Shown here: in pieces, positions 35,417 to 47,874 of the stretch | Numbering within the stretch: the first letter of the stretch is position 1 | Layout of the letters: each line of letters starts with the position of its first letter | NCBI GenBank assembly: GCA_027382625.1 | Contig: JAJKFJ010022276.1 | Coordinates: 1-64,000 of the forward strand | Origin: Tetmemena sp. SeJ-2015 | Taxonomy: Eukaryota > Ciliophora > Spirotrichea > Sporadotrichida > Oxytrichidae | Reading direction: 5' to 3' | Length of the DNA stretch: 64,000 nt | Notes under the pieces: model-generated | Database searches by the model: none | Seen by the model: the letters and a program-made list of their open reading frames with translations, nothing else | What the model was told of the DNA's origin: nothing | Made by a program: the position numbers and the translations under genes

Positions 35417-38369
35417 TCAGTTTTGTATTTCCATCTCCTCTTCCTTTTCTTTAGGTGCCTCCACTCCTGTCCAGGTAGTCTCGAACCAGATGGGATACTA
35501 ACGCTTGTAAAGTGGCATACAGACTGTGTCGTTTTACTTCATGAAATCGTTGAATTGCGCCTTGAATAGACCGTGGGTTCCAAGTGAGTCCTTGATATGT
35601 CCCTAAGAAAATAATGATAAGATTTCCATAGATGATGGTAATGGTATTTTTACTTACTCTGAGACCAAACTTTGTGAATAGTTCGACTGGCTTGAAATAT
35701 TTGATATCGTTGGGGTTGAAGAACATATAGCGGAGCACTGCCTTCTTCTTGTGCACCTTAAGAGGGTAGCCAGTGAGAATAATTCTCTTCAGAATGATGG
35801 CGAGAGGGTTAGGAGGTAGTGCCACTCCTGTTGCTAACACTTTCAAGGATCCTGTGTCCTTTTCTTTGGTGAACATAAGCACCTTGCAAGGAGTGATCAA
35901 TTAAAACTGGAATGGGATTGTAATAAGTGAAGACTATTGGAGATAAGCCGATGCGATCACACTCTAATCGTGTCTTAAGAATCTCATATATTTCAACTTG
36001 TCTCCAGAGCCGACGTGACCGCCTGGCTTAGTCTCTTAACTGTAGACTGGACGAATTGTCATTCTTCTGAAGCCGCAGTGAATCTCAACTTCAGTTATTT
36101 AAAACACTCGTTCTATTAAAAAATCTAGTTTTGCTTTCTACAATACCTCTATGTTCGAAGTGTCTCTATACTTTGAAGTGCATAACACTGAGCTTAATTT
36201 CATGAGGGAACAGAGTTGAGAGAATCAAAGCTCTGCCTATTTATAAGACTGATTAATTCATGCTCAGAATTTTTTCATCAACTTCTAGAACTATTCTAAT
36301 ATAGGTTCCATTAATTGGTAGTCCTTCATCAATAACTTGCTGTACTGAGTCTTTTTGGGCTTACTGGTAATTTTAGAATCTCCAAATCTTAGAGTATGCC
36401 TGAGGGAGATTTTCATATGGATCCCAATCGCAGTTCTTTATAGATTTGATACCTCTAAAAATAGAGAGTAGCAAGTGGAAATAATTCTCTATATTTGTAG
36501 AATCTTTTTCTTGCTTCGACATCAAGAGGAGTGTCAACTTCGTCAGGGAAGTCCATATCATCTTTATCTCTGCTCTCTAAATCAGTCAGCTTCTGATGCT
36601 TTTGAGATATCTTATTATCTTCTCTGTACATAGTTTAATTCAAATCATCCTCCTCTTCACTATCTTCATCTCCACCGAAGCTCCTATTTGACTTAACTTC
36701 TTCTTCGTTTTCTCTGCCAACCATTTTAATTTCCATGCGCTCGAACATTTCCTCGAGAGTATTTGCACCTTTACTGACTGGGTATTAGGATTCCAGTTTA
36801 TCAGCATGTTCCAACATTTTCATTTCTTCATCATCTTCACGAGAGAGCTTTCTATTCTTAGCAGTCTTCATTTCTTCCTCAGTTGGCCAAGTCTGCTCAG
36901 CGCAGAATAGACCTGGGTTGTTAAGAATTTAGCTAGGATCTCTCTCAGTTTCAAGTGATTGCTAAATTACTCTTCCAGCTGCATTTACTTTGCCTGCTGA
37001 CTGCGAAGCGGAGTCACTCATTTCATCTATTGAAGCTTTTCTGGAGGCTTTCTTGGACTGAACAATACTTTGAGCCTTTGAAGTGGCCATAACCTTTTCC
37101 TTCTCTTTGGCACTGATTTTCATTGGGCAGGGATCTTATCCTATTTCTATGCGCTTAATCTTAAATGCTAAGTGATTGTTGATTCCTGTAATATGAATCA
37201 GTCTCTTTGCATTCAGGAAGTTTTGCTTTATGTATCCATCTATATGCAACTCATTCTAGGTGATGTTATAATATCTCAAAGATAGGCTTAAATTACTTTC
37301 AAAAGAAAAGTCAAATGGTAATAGTAACTTATCCGAGCATATAAGATCTATTCTATCTCCAGGTGATATCACCAGGATAGAGAACTGCAATTTATCTAAG
37401 TAATGCGTTCACGTCAGTCTGGGCAGTAAGGAGATTCACATTCAAGAATTTGTGTCTATCAGTGAACTCGGACTCAAAGTAGCGCAAGAATAGCTTCTTA
37501 ATCTAAGGTTACTTAGCACTCTTATGTACTTCCAAATGCTGCAACACTCCAATCAAAGCGGGTAGTCCTTGAGATCTCAGTAATCCCAAAGCTTTATAGC
37601 CTGCCTCATCGATAGCATGAGAGAATTGATCTGGATCAGTCTTTAATCCTTTTTGCTCACTCTCTTTGCAAGACATTACCACTACGATTAGATCTGCGAG
37701 TTTCCCCACCTCCATCACTGCGTTATCGTCGTCTCTATTAATTTCCAAGAAGATAAGGCGTTGCTTTTTGCTTCCAAAGTTATTTGAACTTCCGGGGTTG
37801 GGGCACATGTAAGCTTTGAATTGAGTGTCCTCAGCTAGCATTTTTTCAGGGTCATCTTCTCCTCCCTTGGCCCTGTTATTCTATGTTTGATAATCTATGC
37901 AGTGTTTCACCAGCTCTGCTCTCAGTCCACTAATATCACATGTGCTGTTGAGACCTAGGATACCTATAATTTTTGGAGCCACATTATCAACTTCCTGTTC
38001 GATCACTGACACTGACTGCTCATCAGAGATTTTCAGCAACTGTATCAGAAATGAAGTTAAGTCCTCTTCTCTTCATTATTAACTCTTCTCTCTTTAGCTT
38101 TCTGGAATTTCAAATACAGAAATGTAATATTTATTATTCTGGCTTCATTCATCTAATTATTTCTTTGGTCCTTGGTTTAAACTTGATTGTTTGCTGAAGT
38201 GAATAGAGTCCTAACTTTAGTCTATATATCAGCTTTATAACCTTAAAGTTTTTACCTCAATCTTTCCACCTGCCTTTGCTCTATTCTTTAAATCAAAATT
38301 AAATTAGATATTAATCTTCTTGTGAGACTTATTTTGCTGTGATAAATGAGATTTGTGTCTGAATTCCAT
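35417..38369 (-). CDS. TSR1: TSR1 pre-40S ribosome maturation factor
   Basis: ATG 38369 starts MEFRHKSHLSQQNKSHK, the basic N-terminus of the family. Conserved parts: KIIGILGLNSTCDISGLRAE, AYMCPNPGSSNNFGSKKQRL with DDDNAVMEVGKLADLIVVVM (degenerate GTPase-like domain), SQGLPALIGVLQHL, and the RIBIOP C-terminal domain: ATGVALPPNPLAIILKRIIL, KAVLRYMFFNPNDIKYFKP, GHIKDSLGTHG, DTVCMPLYKRQYPIWFE. TGA is at 35417-35419. Tsr1 is a nucleolar/cytoplasmic factor blocking premature subunit joining on 20S-containing pre-40S particles. BMS1 shares the C-terminal domain, but the N-terminus here lacks a P-loop, so TSR1 fits better. Several IESs interrupt the acidic middle region (35900-37500). Confidence 0.9.
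35603..35657 (-). other. GT-AG spliceosomal intron in TSR1 (55 nt)
   Basis: GTAAGT at the 5' end and TTTTCTTAG at the 3' end. Splicing joins FTKFGLR to GHIKDSLGTHG, a motif conserved in all TSR1/BMS1 proteins. There is no matching direct repeat, so it is a true intron rather than an IES. Confidence 0.85.
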
Positions 38370-38499
38370 GCCTCTCAAAGTATTTAGTAGCTTGTTTGTA
38401 TATTATATAATAATCTTCGCAATTTAATTGGCTTCTTTATGAGGAAAAATCTACTGAAATTTCTCAGTTAAGAATAGAGATTGCAAATTATATTTTCTA

Positions 38500-40786
38500 T
38501 CAATTCATAATAATTCCCTTCTTCCATAAGTCTTAGTGTAACCCAGTCACTATAAAATGAGTTACATATTTGATTCTTACTTTTTCTAGGATCAAAACGA
38601 CTACTTGAGGTTGGGATCTTGACTCCCTTTTAGTAAGATTTATCCATTAGCTAGTTTATGTGCTAATTTATATCTGAATACTCCACAGGTAACTTAATCT
38701 TGCTCTCTAAGTCTCTAAGCTAGATTCTTCTATTACTCTAAAAGAGAGTTAATATAAAGTTTATAATTACTTACCTTCGGAATAGAATACTTATCCTTTG
38801 ACTTTCTTTCTTAGTTTGTGTATTTCTCATATTCATAATAGCTGGGTCCAGGTCCCTCTCTATTCAAGAAGTCTTTACTATAAGCGTCATTATATATCCT
38901 GTCATGCTGCTCCCTTGAAGTGTGATTCAAATAATCCCGAGAGAAAGAAAAGGGATATAAAGACGATCTTGGAGAAAAGCAAGCTCCTCCCTTTGATCTC
39001 ACAGACTACCCCTACTGAAGATTTTTAGCGTTACTGTTGTAGTAGTCTGACATAGCAAGAATGGATAATTCTCCTTTACTCAGTGATTTAAAAACTTCAA
39101 CATTGTAGGAGCCAGGGCCAGGAATACCACGAGTATCTCCCTTGAATCTTGTTTCGTTTGGTATAACACCTCCCTTTCTTTCTAGAGAAGTGCATTCCTC
39201 CACATTTTAAATAGTGTGTCCATGATTTTAATCATCCCGAGAACTCCATCTCTTGCCTTAGCCAATTGTTGCTCTTGGCTATTTTTACTTGAGTTCTATT
39301 GAATCGAAAAGATAGTCGCCTACCCCAGGTGTTGGTCTATTTAAAGCGATTGCAGTAAGATTTGAGTCTATTGTATTTCTCATGTCACCACTCTACCTTG
39401 TCGACACTATTGAAAAGTTTGCCTTGGTAATATGCCTTGACTATTTTGAGAAAGAAAAATTCTCAGGAGTCTTCAGTTACGATATAGGAATTTTATAGCT
39501 CCCTATAAGCTATACTGATTCATAGTCTCCAGGGCCTCGATATGGCTCACTTATTGTAGCATTTTTTAGCTCTATTTTCGAAACATTTTTCGAAGTTTAT
39601 GAGTAAGATCCATTAAGAGTTGCTAGATTCTGTATCTAGTTTTTTCTATTTAAGAGCTTCAACTTCATCTGTTACTTTTACGAATTAAGTATTCTTGGTT
39701 GTTGATATTGAGTCATAATTTATTATGATTGCCTTTTAGCATCAAGATCAACTGCTAGCTATAATTGCTGATCTGTTTCGTAAATCATACTCGAATTCAT
39801 GGCTGGCATTTTGAGGGCACTACCTCGATTTATAATAAAGCATAATATAAGTTACATTTTCGATTACTGTTCTGAGTAGTAGCCGCTAAAGGCCTCCTCA
39901 TATTCAAGGTTGGATATTACTAATCTTGATAAATCCTAATGCTTGAATCATTTTATTGCTTCACTCTGACTGACCTTTTTCTTTATTGTGAGACAGCAGT
40001 TTGAATCTTTCTTTTATCATATTAAGTAGAAGTGTATTATTCCTCCTCTTGGATTATGGCAACTCCAAGCGGCTTTTATCTAGCATAAAATTCAATTTAT
40101 AAAGTGATCATCGGGACTTTGAGATACAGTCTTTTACTTTAGCTTTAAAGTTTCTAGCTCGCTGTTTCCGTGAGTGCTGTTTATTAAATGACTCTCTTCA
40201 TCAAAACTCTTTAGCTAGAGATTACTAGAAGCGTTATTAGCTAGCTTAAAATATTTTTTACAAGAACAATCTGAATAGGGGAAATTAATGAAGAAACTTA
40301 AAATCAGAGCCTCTATCATATTATGATGCAGTAGCTGAAGTTACTGTCTAGGGCATTTAGTAGCCTTAAAATTAGACCTGACTATTAAAATTAAATAACT
40401 AAAGAGGATTTTAATGGATTAAGACTATTGAAATTTGTAGAATTTGCAGAATCATGATGACTTTAAACCCTTAGCTAGAGGCTATTTTTGGAATAGGATG
40501 CAGCACTATAACCGGCTCTTTGAGTTTTCTCATTTTCTGTGGCTTATACTTTTGAATTTAATCTCTGAGCCTATGGTGTTGCAGAGCTCGAACTAGGGTT
40601 GTTAAGAAGAGGTTTTTGATAATTGGTGTTGTATAACTTATGCATTTGCATAACATTCGCATAGTTAGAAGGGGAGTATGTTGAAATTATGGTTCGATTA
40701 AATTATCATATTAGTTTATGAGAATTATATTATCATTCTAATCGATCCTTTGATTGCTTCTAAGAGTATTAGCGTGAGCTACTCAT
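38500..40786 (-). CDS. SHIPPO/PG-repeat ciliary protein
   Basis: ATG 40786 (MSSSRQYSQKQSKDRLE). Ser/Gln-rich N-terminus (STYSPSNYANVMQMHKL, AGYSAASYSKNSL). From about 39560 come PG repeats: YRGPGDYESVQL, RPTPGVGDYLFDSIEL, GIPGPGSYNVE, REGPGPSYYEYEKYT, each ~30-50 residues apart as in SHIPPO1/ODF3-type proteins that line ciliary doublet microtubules. A 37-nt GT-AG intron (38738-38774) follows SIPK; a second likely intron near 38545-38575 gives the end at TGA 38500-38502. Without that second intron the frame would run to 38375, almost touching the TSR1 start. IESs are frequent in the Ser-rich half. Confidence 0.75.
38738..38774 (-). other. GT-AG intron in the PG-repeat gene (37 nt)
   Basis: GTAAGTAATTA at the 5' end and CTCTTTTAG at the 3' end, AT-rich, no flanking direct repeat. 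Splicing joins YSIPK to SNRRIQ and keeps the frame. Confidence 0.65.
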
Positions 40787-40812
40787 AATTTTCAAGAATT
40801 TAGTGTGCGAGC

Positions 40813-41571
40813 TCAGACTCGTGATCGCTTAATAATCCAAGTCTCTCTACCCTCCTGTTAAGTTATATTTAACTAACTTAGTACACATAAATTCATATGT
40901 TATCTAAAAATTCTTTTTATGAAGTTATTGATTTTGAGATTTCTTCCTTTTTCCCTGGGCTTTCTTTGGCTAGCAATCTTCTTCTATTAATTCTAATCAT
41001 TTTAAAAAGACTAGGGCAAAGCGGGAGCCTACTCTTAACTAAGATTTATATTTTATCCCTATTTTTGATCTTCCTCATTTTTAATTTCAAGAATAGGGCT
41101 AGGTTGATTATTCTAGTCCAACTTTTTCAATTCTTTAGCTTCTTATTAGCTCTCTTTGTTCTCAGAGGAAGTATATGTTTTAATCAAATTCAAGCTTTAA
41201 ATGAAAATTAAATGTATTTATACAAATAAAACAAAGATTTTCAGATAAAATGGGAATTCATTTTATTAAAAATTGTTTACAATTCCCAACTGTTGTTTAT
41301 AATAGCATTAGACCAATCTAATATTTTTATTTAAAAAATAAATTCAAAAGGATAGGAAACTAAATTTATCAAAACTTTATCGAAACTTAGAAGAATTGTT
41401 TTATTATTTCTAACTTTTTTATATCATTGATAATAATTAAAAAAGAGTATCCCTTATAGGTTCTTATTCTAGTAAAAGTGAACTTTTCTCTTCGATTTCT
41501 TATTAAGATTGGAGAGAGTATTTTTCTATAACTCCTTAATTGATGGAAGTTTGGTGATTAGGTTGCTCCAT
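40813..41571 (-). CDS. hypothetical Gln/Glu/Asn-rich basic-tailed protein
   Basis: ATG 41571 (MEQPNHQTSINQGVIEKY) continues to FRQSFDKFSFLSF, then an IES (about 41210-41340), then SLNLIKTYTSSENKESQQEA, QNNQPSPILEIKNEEDQ, and a basic stretch RKPREKGRNLKINN, ending at TGA 40813-40815. The plus-strand 104-codon hydrophobic reading at 40897-41211 is its antisense. The stop lies only 26 bp before the PG-repeat gene's ATG on the same strand. Function unknown. Confidence 0.55.
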
Positions 41572-41984
41572 TGCAGTTAGATTAAATAAAGTTAATTACA
41601 AGAGCAAGATATATATGCCTTTCACATTTCAGACCAAAAGTAATTAATATAATCATCATCTTAATTAGTAATTAGAGTTCTAAAATAAATAAACTCCTAT
41701 CATCAATTAGAGACTCTTCGAAGGTACAGCAAAGTACTTGTGTTAATTTATTTAAAGAATGATTTACTACATAAGTTATTGCTAGACTCACGCTGCTAGA
41801 GAGGAATCTTCTCACACTTTCTATTTATGAGTTATTATTTTAGCAATCCTTATATATCTCTTACCCTTGCACTAAATGCTAGACTCATCCTATGATATGT
41901 AACTAAATAAGGGACCTCGCTTGAGGCTGTATGAAAACCTAAGAAGTGATATAAAAGCAGGTCGGGTGGGTATACCTCTAACAT
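41572..41984. other. spacer upstream of the tRNA gene
   Basis: AT-rich; no gene recognised. It should hold the 5' end of the minus-strand gene and the 5' flank of the tRNA. Confidence 0.4.
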
Positions 41985-42056
41985 GGGTGTTTGGTCTAGT
42001 GGTATGATTCTCGCTTAGGGTGCGAGAGGTCCCGGGTTCAATTCCCGGATCACCCC
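41985..42056 (+). tRNA. tRNA-Pro (anticodon AGG)
   Basis: 72-nt cloverleaf. The acceptor stem is GGGTGTT/ATCACCC with one U-U mismatch, the A box is TGGTCTAGTGG, the anticodon arm TCTCGCTTAGGGTGCGAGA has AGG in the loop, the B box is GGTTCAATTCC, and the discriminator is C. No intron, and CCA is not encoded, as in eukaryotes. A TTTT run at 42060-42063 serves as the pol III terminator. It reads CCU/CCC proline codons after A34 is modified to inosine. Confidence 0.95.
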
Positions 42057-42063
42057 TTCTTTT

Positions 42064-42656
42064 GCTCAAATATTCAATACGCTAATTTATTTATTTTCTT
42101 CTCTATTAAATATATATTTTACTCACCTCATTTTAAACTATCATCAAGAGAAAGAAGATAATGCTTTCATTTGCATTTCTTATGTTATATTGTAATTGTA
42201 TAAAATAATTATTAAAGCACTAACAGGTAAAAATAGAATTTCACTTTGCTAGTATCAACTAAAAACATTCATAAAGCAACAAATGAGGAAGAAAGACCGC
42301 GTTAGGACTCAAGTCCAGTTCGACTCACTCCAAAATAGAAATAAACATATCATAAATATATCTATATAGGTAATTTAAAATAACGATTAATCGTTTGGCT
42401 TTGAAGACTCTGATAAAATAAATAGAACTGCAGTTACCAAAAACTTATACAAAATTCTTTTTTTTAAGGTTTAATAATTGTTCTTTTATAATAAATTTTA
42501 ACTTGGAGTTGAACTAGGTGTCATCTCAAAGACTTAAAAGTACAAGCTCTAAAACTGGGTTCTAAAAAAATAACTACCAGACAGATGATCCAAAGTTAAA
42601 CTTAGTCTAAAATAAGATAAAAAAATATATCTCTATGTAACTTTTTTTTTAACTTG
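42064..42656. other. AT-rich spacer
   Basis: No gene or RNA recognised between the tRNA terminator and the next ATG. Confidence 0.4.
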
Positions 42657-45600
42657 ATGAACATGTCGAAGGATGAGCTAGAAAATTTTATAATGAACTA
42701 GAGTATGGACCCTAGCAACTCTTTGAATCAAATTTCCCCAAACCAAATTGTTAAGTAGGAAGGGAATCGACAAAAATAGAAATCACAAGCTTAGCCACGT
42801 TTAATAAACAACTTTCAGGTGAACGAAGAAGAACGCAATTATAACTAACACTTTTATATATTAAAATAATCTTTAATTCATTTTCCTAATTCATAACACT
42901 ATGAAGGTAAATAAGACAATTACTATACCACCATCTATTTTGAAATTTATATAACATCAAAAAAATATTTAGAAAATTAGAAATGAGAACTAGCATAAAT
43001 TTTAATTTTATCTCGTAAAGTTTGATTAAGAAGAGTTATAGAGGGATAAAATAACTGGCCGACGAGGAAAAAACTAGGTGCTGCAAAATTACTTTGAAAA
43101 CGACTATGATGAAAATTCAATTGTGGGTCACTCCACTAACGTCAATATCAGTAATTTATAGTATGCGGATTAGGAAGATCTGACGTCTTCGATACTTTAA
43201 AGCGCTTAAAAAGGTAGAGCATACATTTTAAATGTGATCACTTATATATTGCAATTGGTGAAAGCCAGGCTCAATATGAAAATCTCTACAAAAGCAACGA
43301 TAGACTAATGCTGTCACCAGACAACACTAAGATTGCCAGCAGCTAAAGCTATGTTGAGGTCTCAGCTAGACGCAACAATAAAGATCCAAAGAGCAATTTC
43401 AAGATGAAAAATAGCAGTACATTAATTTTTATTGCTTTAAATGAAGGGAGATTGCGACAAAATAGAGAGGAATGAAATCATGCTCGGAGTGAGTAGTTTT
43501 GTTCCAAAGAGCCAATCTCATTTTCAGAGCATAACTTAGAATGAGAATTATAGGAGAGATCTGGATTATAATCTAGATTAGGGAATGTAACCTTAAGTTC
43601 TTGAAATTCAAGGAGAATAATAACCTTTAATTGTAAAAGAATGAAAAAATTTGAATGAGAATTGGAGGAGTGGATCCTGAAGGATGTGAAAGAGAGCAAG
43701 TCTTCTCGAATATCCAAACTCAAGTTGAAACAATAGGAGAAGGAAAGAGAATAAGCTTTGCAATCAAAACTTTATAGATCGAACTTATACTATTTTAACT
43801 TTTCTCAAGCTATTCCCTATCTAAATAGAGCACATAGTCGAATCGCCCTCAGTCTAATCAGTCTCAAGGCTCATGGCTTACTTATATGCCTTTCAAGAAC
43901 TAGCTTAAGAATTTGTTCGGTAGAGAGAAGTCTTACCTATCCACCATTATAATTTTAGTATAGAGCAAGTTTCAAATGTATATTTCTTGAAATACCAAAG
44001 GAGGGAACAGTCAGACAGTGTAAAAAACTATGAGAGATGTGGACGAGTCCCCAGCCAGCCAAAAGCTTACTCAAAATTTTGAGGAAACAGTGAAGAGATA
44101 GCAAAGTTCTATGGATCAGCTCAGCAACTCTTACAGAGGCGATGACATCAAGACTAGAGATAACTCAAATTTATCATAACTATTATAGCCAAACATAGAA
44201 TATAGATAGTTTTAAAATTAAGGAGGTAGAGTTGAGAATCAGCAATCTAAAAAGTCTCAAACAGGTCTTCACTCAAGACCAGATACCAAAGCGTCTCCTA
44301 CTCGCAAAATGTAAATGACGAGTTAATGAACTCAGTTAAAGGCCTCGTACCTTAGAATATGTTCAAAGATGAGTAGTTTGTATCTCAAAATAATATACCA
44401 AACTCATTCAAGCAAGAGACCATAAAAATATTTAAAAAAATTTTCCCCCTTTTTCATTGGTTAAATATGGTTTACCTTTTTCGAGCTTCGATGCCACTTC
44501 ATTGATGTATAACTAGGGTTACAATAACGGTGGTGATATGTCTTAAATTACTACCACTAGGTAGCCTTTAAGAATTTAGAAAGAAAGTGGCTTGGATACA
44601 TTAGCTCTATTTCATTTAATATTTTAGCTAAGCACAAGAGAGCTTATAGAAATGAAGGGATAAATTCCTCCCCTCAAAGGCCAAACCAAAATAAGGCTAA
44701 TATGTGCATTTTCATTTAAATTTTCTGCTTTTAATTTCTCTCGTAATATTTTAGGGGATTTAAATAGCTGAAATTTTGTTTATTTTATATGACCTTCATT
44801 CCTCGATCAATTATAATTAATGATCTCTTATTTGAAATATAAATGGTAGTCAATCTATTTTTGGTAATAAAGAGAGTAGTTTGATGAATGCGAATGCAAG
44901 TTTCACTCTTCAGAAGAAGTCTATAAATCAATCCCAGTTGATCTTGGTAGAGAGAGTTCACTCATACCCTTCCACCAACAACAAATACAAAGTGTGAACT
45001 AAACAATCCTAGATAAAAATCTTTTGGAATCCAAGCTCACCACTCTATAAGCAAATAAATATGCCTTCTTAAGTAATTTAAAGATATCGTATAAGCTAAT
45101 CAAAATGAGAGGAAGAGCATAACTAAGAGCTAGGTTCTATTAGTTCAAAATCAAGAGCAGTAAGAGCAGCAATTCCTAACACAAAGAGAGAAGAAGAAAA
45201 TTATTCAAAGGAATTAGATTAAGAGGTAAAAGTAGGAGCTGCAAAATTTAATTGCTTATTTCATTCATTTTATTGTTTTTCATATGTGGATCTGCAAAAG
45301 GAAATGAATAAATTAGACTTTATAGATATAGATCTCGATAATGAGTTTAATCTTATATTTTATTTCAATTAAGGATTATAGTTTGGCTTGGATGAAGATG
45401 GCTAGAATGATAATGAAAGAATTGAGTATTAGCAAGAGCCGGACACTTCAGCCAGGTATATGGAGTAGAGCAAAGACTCAAGATTTTAAAACAGAAAGCA
45501 GGGGAGAGGGAAAGAAAGAGCAGATTAGGAGGAGAACAAAGATGATACTAATTACTCCAGTGTTTATACTAGGCACATAAGTCAATTGGATACTCATCCT

Positions 45601-46143
45601 GATCTATAATTTGAAACTCTTTTATTTATCATGCACACTTATTTATGATGACATAGTTAACAATAGAGCTATCAAGTTCAGGCTGAAGTTTGATAATTAA
45701 AAAATCCTTGAGACAGAAGACTTTTCAGAAACTGGCAAAGAAGGAAGCAATTTCAATTTCAAAAAGAGCTCTAATCCAATAAATTCATAGTATTTGCTTT
45801 TAAATCCCTTCTATTGACGATCCCAGAGGCAGCTATTTATATGAAGATTATAAGTTCAATAATTTGCATGATAATTCATTTGCTAACACTCTAAATGAAA
45901 GACTATCCATGAGATTAGAGAAGAATTTGAGTGGAGATAAGGAGTAGGTGAAGAGAGATTTTATTATTATAAATTAGAATAGAGGGATATGATTGGAGCG
46001 CTCTTTTCAGAAATCAGGTGTGTTATTACGAGCGAGCGCTATCTCCCTATCATACGCGAGCGAAAACATAAATAGGAGGGGATAGCAACTTAAGAATTAT
46101 TGCTTCCTAATAATTAACTAACTCAAAAATATTCAATAGATGA
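42657..46143 (+). CDS. large hypothetical Asn/Ser/Gln-rich protein
   Basis: ATG 42657 (MNMSKDELENFIMNQSMD). Coding blocks, in changing frames, include DENSIVGHSTNVNISNLQ, AIGESQAQYENLYKSNDRL, VSSFVPKSQSHFQSI, RIGGVDPEGCEREQVFSNI, MRDVDESPASQKLTQNFEE, VNDELMNSVKGLVPQNMF, NPSSPLYKQINMPSQ, FGLDEDGQNDNERIEYQQEP, SYLYEDYKFNNLHDNSFAN and finally IGGDSNLRIIASQQ before TGA 46141-46143. At least eight IESs are implied. Strongly acidic/polar, no membrane helix, no domain recognised. It could be two genes; no internal TGA-plus-ATG pair is persuasive. Confidence 0.5.
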
Positions 46144-46203
46144 ACCACACTCAACCAAAGATTAGCAAAAATACTTGCTCGCTTATTATAGTTCATTTTA
46201 GTT

Positions 46204-47874
46204 ATGAAAGAGAAGTTTGAAGGTCGTGAAGGCCTCAAACTAGGCAGGGTATGATAAGAAGGGCAGAAACTTCAAGTTAAAGAAGAATTGTCAGACAAAC
46301 TTTAGCACTGATGTCAAAATGTCTATTTACTTGTGTTTAGTGAGCACTGAACTTGATGGACTTGGGTACCTGACGTTTACCTCGGGCAGCGAAGATGATG
46401 GCTGCCACACTCACATATCTGACACCTTCATGAGCGGTCTATTTACCCCCTACTCAACCTTTTCTGGGGTATCACGCACTACTGGACTATCCCTAAGCCA
46501 TAGAAGGAAGACTAAGGAGTAGCGCAAGGCCTTGCCCAAATATAATTCAACACTTAAATTACGCTAAGTTGATTAATTTGAGATCAGGTGAGAGAAAGGG
46601 AAGAGTTTTGGACTTCGATGCGGCTGCCTTAATTGAAGAGGAGCTAAGAGAGAAAAAGAGACCTAGAGGTGTTGACAACAAGTAAAAGAGATCTCGAAGC
46701 CGCTCGCAAAGTCTCTCAAACTCTACCCTAGTCTCACCTATTGTCAAGTACACTAAGAAGGAAAGAACAGAGTCTAGGGAGGTGAGTGTTATCGGTTTTG
46801 GCGCCTCTCAAACCCTGAGAAAAGATTCAAGTCAGCCAATTTTAAATGCTTCCTCAATAGTCATTTCGCATAATTATTTAGCCCTCTGATGTGGCTGTGA
46901 GTAGATAATCTTCAAAGTCTAAAAAGGAGAAGTAGCTGATGAAATCTCAACCAATTACACTCGGCCTAGTAGATTACTACAGTTAGAACTCAATCTTAAT
47001 ATAAAATGAGTCTACTCACTGCTCCACTCAAAGTGCACAGAATCACAACACTGCCTGCTAAGGCGGTAAGAAGAAGTCTAAGCTTAATCTCGCTAAATTG
47101 GAGGTTATTAAGGGTAAGAGTCAGTTTGGGATTGAAAATATTTGAAGAATACTTCTATGCTTTTATTAAATGCCCTGAAGAAGAAGCAGAAGGGTCCTAA
47201 GAGTGGTAAACTTTTCTTGGAGGATAAACTGAAGAAACAGAAAGTGGAGTTTTCCTTTTTCCACGAGAAAGATTTGGCCTACCTTCATCACAAATCTCTT
47301 GTTCATGAAATCAGCAAGCCCCTGGTAAGTCAATACCCTTTTAAGTGAGCATAATCTTTGCGAATCTTAAGCTTTACATTCATAACTGCAGTAGCTAATT
47401 CAAATAATCTTTAGGGAATCGAAGATGATCACGCCTCAGACCCTGGAGTCATAGAAGCCGCAAAAAAGTTGCTAAAGGAGGCCTTGACTGAATCTATTAA
47501 TCACTATCTTAGGAACCCTAAATCTCAGCTTTCAATAGACGGTGGGCACAAGTTTTTCAGGGAAGAGAGTCCCACTAGAATTTAACATTTTCTTCCATAT
47601 TTTGCTAATTTTGACGAAGTCTAAGAAAAATACAGGGAAGACACTAGAGAAGGATCCTAAAGGAGGGAAGACTCTTAAGGGTGCGCAATCTCAGAACCTA
47701 TCTAAGTCTCTTAAATTGAAAAAGTTAGAGGTCAAAAAGGTACCCAATAAATTAAAGCCAATCAACTATTTCATATTAAAGTAATTTAAAGCGTGGAAGA
47801 CCTTCAAACTCCGATCAATAACCTCCATTCAATAAAAGATAGAGAGCCTAATGAAAAAAATATGGATTTTTTGA
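46204..47874 (+). CDS. hypothetical Lys-rich protein
   Basis: ATG 46204 (MKEKFEGREGLKL). Blocks: YDKKGRNFKLKKNCQTNF with VKMSIYLCLVSTELDGLGYL; HLNYAKLINLRSGERKGRVL with an Arg/Ser stretch (KRSRSRSQSLSNS) and KYTKKERTESREVSV; KKKSKLNLAKLEVIKGKSQ; then NALKKKQKGPKSGKLFLED, HEKDLAYLHHKSLVHEISK. A GT-AG intron (47325-47414) leads to GIEDDHASDPGVIEAAKKLL and a Lys-rich tail (KSLKLKKLEVKKVPNKL). The basic patches suggest a nuclear or nucleolar protein; the family is not recognised. The 3' end overlaps the end of the minus-strand neighbour. Confidence 0.5.
47325..47414 (+). other. GT-AG intron (90 nt)
   Basis: GTAAGTCAATACC at the 5' end and AATCTTTAG at the 3' end. Splicing joins EISKPL to GIEDDHASD in frame; the intron contains TGA in that frame. 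Confidence 0.7.

Noticed and set aside
40897..41211. 104-codon plus-strand hydrophobic reading that looks like a small membrane protein
   Set aside because: It is the antisense of a Q/E/N-rich minus-strand coding block with a start, IES and stop. Leu/Ile/Phe richness is the expected mirror of Gln/Asn/Lys codons.
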